Below are positions 16,648-16,870 of a stretch of 16,870 nt of DNA, in pieces. Source of the stretch: Zygnema cylindricum. Its lineage: Eukaryota > Streptophyta > Zygnematophyceae > Zygnematales > Zygnemataceae. The translations under genes and the position numbers were made by a program. The DNA lies in contig JBBHKE010001371.1 in NCBI GenBank assembly GCA_037447655.1, positions 250,001 to 266,870 on the forward strand, read 5' to 3'. Under the pieces are notes generated by a model, which ran no database searches, was not told the DNA's origin, and saw only the letters and a program-made list of their open reading frames with translations. Numbering within the stretch: position 1 is the stretch's first letter; every line of letters begins with the position of its first letter.

Positions 16648-16870
16648 CTGAAAAAAAAAAAAAAAAGAAAAATAGGGAAGGAAATAATCAGAAAAAATGG
16701 GGGACATCCCCTCACTCCCCCTCTCCTCACCCTCTCCCTCCCTCCCTCCCCTTCCCCCTCTCCCTCTCCCTCCGTCCCTCACTTTTCCCCTCTCCCTCCC
16801 CCCCTCTTTACTTCTCCCTCTCCCTCCCACCGCCCTAAATAATTTATTTATTTTTATTTGTTTATTTTTA
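16648..16870 (-). other. Intron of the minus-strand terminal gene, with a polypyrimidine/polypurine tract
   Basis: To the right of the acceptor, 16708-16833 is CCCTCC/CTCC repeat on the plus strand (purine-rich on the gene's strand). It continues AT-rich to the window edge. The 65-codon minus-strand ORF (16633-16830) is a Gly/Arg/Glu artefact of this repeat. The donor lies beyond the window. Confidence 0.45.

Noticed and set aside
16633-16830. Gly/Arg/Glu-rich minus-strand ORF
   Set aside because: It is the translation of the CCCTCC repeat in an intron, in a different frame from the real terminal exon.

Overview
The window looks like nuclear DNA of a streptophyte, meaning a land plant or a close algal relative. 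One gene encodes a protein with the SUVH-type linker and SRA-YDG domain that is known from plants. A second locus is a plant-like, intron-containing histone H2B relic. GT-AG introns, polypyrimidine tracts, AT-rich intergenic DNA and many small DNA-transposon-like inverted-repeat elements fit this. I cannot name the species. There are no rRNA genes, no convincing tRNA genes, and nothing prokaryotic or organellar.

Layout. 1-6335 is mostly repeat-derived. It holds a long-terminal-inverted-repeat element (about 366-1488), a short unexplained minus-strand ORF (2250-2489), a (TA)n microsatellite, a complete 760-bp hAT-like non-autonomous element with near-perfect 8-bp target duplications (3199-3958), one copy of a 138-bp dispersed repeat (4131-4268), a purine microsatellite, a small element bounded by inverted G-boxes (4941-5078), a long polypyrimidine tract (5296-5766) and a (TC)n(AC)n microsatellite. 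The last exons of an unrecognised plus-strand gene lie at about 6336-6854. 6855-8420 shows no gene, and 8420-8915 is a degenerate minisatellite.

A minus-strand histone H2B pseudogene occupies 9737-10480. It keeps two recognisable intron positions but has an in-frame TGA, a 61-bp A/T insertion, several substitutions at conserved positions and no visible start exon. Further on are a second copy of the dispersed repeat (10776-10977), a possible zinc-finger exon remnant on the minus strand (11063-11275), and clusters of the motif GTACGG.

The main intact gene is 12290-14920 on the plus strand. It has two coding exons and one 267-bp intron and encodes a 787-residue protein. This has a long disordered N-terminus, the SUVH-type linker and a complete SRA methyl-cytosine-binding domain, and it stops at the end of that domain with no pre-SET, SET or post-SET. 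The upstream region carries two ACACGTGGC G-boxes and an RY-type CATGCATG. The terminal exon of an unidentified minus-strand gene (16557-16647) faces it from the right edge.

No operon-like cooperation is expected. The theme is a repeat-rich region with one likely chromatin or DNA-methylation reader and a decayed histone gene. H2B homology, the SRA domain and the hAT-like element are secure. Functions of the terminal exons at 6336-6854 and 16557-16647 are unknown.
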